Assembly: GCA_934654625.1 (NCBI GenBank)
Contig: CAKUGM010000037.1
Span: forward strand, 1-15,497
DNA from: an uncultured Collinsella sp.
GTDB lineage: Bacteria > Actinomycetota > Coriobacteriia > Coriobacteriales > Coriobacteriaceae
DNA: 15,497 nucleotides
Reading direction: 5' to 3'
In this document: piece after piece, positions 15,163 to 15,497 of the stretch
How positions within the stretch are numbered: position 1 is the stretch's first letter
How the letters are laid out: every line of letters starts with the position of its first letter
Made by a program: the position numbers and the translations under genes
Notes under the pieces: model-generated
Databases searched by the model: none
The model's input: the letters and a program-made list of their open reading frames with translations, nothing else
Told to the model about the DNA's origin: nothing

Positions 15163-15497
15163 CTAACGGGCGGCAATAATGCTGACGGAGAAAAAATCGG
15201 GATGCTGATACGTCTTAATGTGCTCAAACATCTTGCCCGAGGCATCGAACGTGTTCGATTCAATGCATGCGACATATGAATTTTTGGATACGTGTAGCAG
15301 GTTTGCGACATCGTTGTTGGCGAGTGCCATGGAGATCCGCCGCTTGCTTGTAGCTATTTTGATTCCCAGCGTTTGTTCGATATAGGCGTATGTACCGGTT
15401 AGAGCGATTTGCGGTGTGATATCGGGCACCTCGTTGGCAAGGGTGTGCGTTTCTTCCAATGCTACTGGCTTACCATCCGCCAAGCGCAGGCGGCGCA
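15163..15497 (-). CDS. GntR-family transcriptional regulator, UTRA domain (partial, N-terminus off right edge)
   Basis: About 110 C-terminal residues are visible, and the frame is open through the right edge. The sequence RRLRLADGKPVALEETHTL is the typical entry to the UTRA ligand-binding domain of HutC-type GntR regulators. GTYAYIEQTLGIKIATSKRRISMALANNDVANLLHV and the ending MFEHIKTYQHPDFFSVSI also fit. The N-terminal helix-turn-helix is outside the window. The effector is unknown; UTRA domains often bind sugar phosphates or small metabolites. A TTG at 15483 gives an apparent start, but the family pattern continues upstream of it, so it is not the true start. The gene ends at TAG, 15163-15165, convergent with groEL. 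Confidence 0.85.
   Translation of the reverse strand, partial: RRLRLADGKPVALEETHTLANEVPDITPQIALTGTYAYIEQTLGIKIATSKRRISMALANNDVANLLHVSKNSYVACIESNTFDASGKMFEHIKTYQHPDFFSVSIIAAR

Noticed and set aside
15481..15483. TTG as the start of the right-edge gene
   Set aside because: The UTRA pattern continues upstream (RRLRLADGKP) through the window edge, so the codon is internal.

Overview
The window looks like a chromosomal segment from a high-GC, Gram-positive actinobacterium. The best guess is a gut member of the Coriobacteriia such as Collinsella. This is inferred from the GC-rich third codon positions, strong GGAG-type ribosome binding sites with GTG starts, the AmaP/DUF2273/Asp23 envelope module, zinc-ribbon membrane proteins of the DUF4234 and DUF4013 type, and a groES-groEL pair with neither a CIRCE nor a HAIR operator that I can see. 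No database search was possible, so the genus is an inference. I saw no rRNA, tRNA, CRISPR array, transposase or phage gene.

Layout: (1) 1-497, minus strand: N-terminal part of a lipoprotein substrate-binding subunit of a tryptophan/tyrosine-type ABC importer, cut by the left edge. (2) 498-869: gene-free divergent control region. (3) 870-2121, plus strand: a NifU C-terminal-domain Fe-S protein and prolipoprotein diacylglyceryl transferase (lgt). (4) 2216-2689, minus strand: a dCMP deaminase (ComEB-like), ending at its own terminator. (5) 2900-3706: YebC/PmpR family protein, closed by a strong terminator. (6) 3887-5311: a tight three-gene operon encoding AmaP-like, DUF2273 and Asp23/Gls24 proteins, an envelope-stress module. 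(7) 5427-9075: an accessory membrane region with zinc-ribbon-DUF4234, DUF2752, YitT and zinc-ribbon-DUF4013 proteins, all on the plus strand. (8) 9207-10667 (minus) and 10782-12443 (plus): a divergent pair of hydrolases, an M20 amidohydrolase and a YtcJ-type amidohydrolase. (9) 12444-12904: a 461-base gene-free stretch with an imperfect inverted-repeat element. (10) 12905-14920: groES and groEL, separated by a hairpin with a T-tract. (11) 14921-15162: two large folded elements. (12) 15163 to the right edge, minus strand: C-terminal UTRA effector domain of a GntR-type regulator.

Functionally, much of the window concerns the cell envelope (Lgt, a lipoprotein that would be an Lgt substrate, the Asp23 module, and several uncharacterised polytopic proteins) and protein quality or translation (YebC, GroES/GroEL). 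The least understood part is 5427-9075, where two proteins carry near-identical N-terminal zinc ribbons on unrelated membrane domains. The best candidates for undescribed non-coding elements are the structured intergenic repeats at 12508-12571 and 14945-15133. Several very long open frames lie antisense to real genes, or extend them in frame upstream. They appear to be by-products of GC-rich codon use and were trimmed or discarded.
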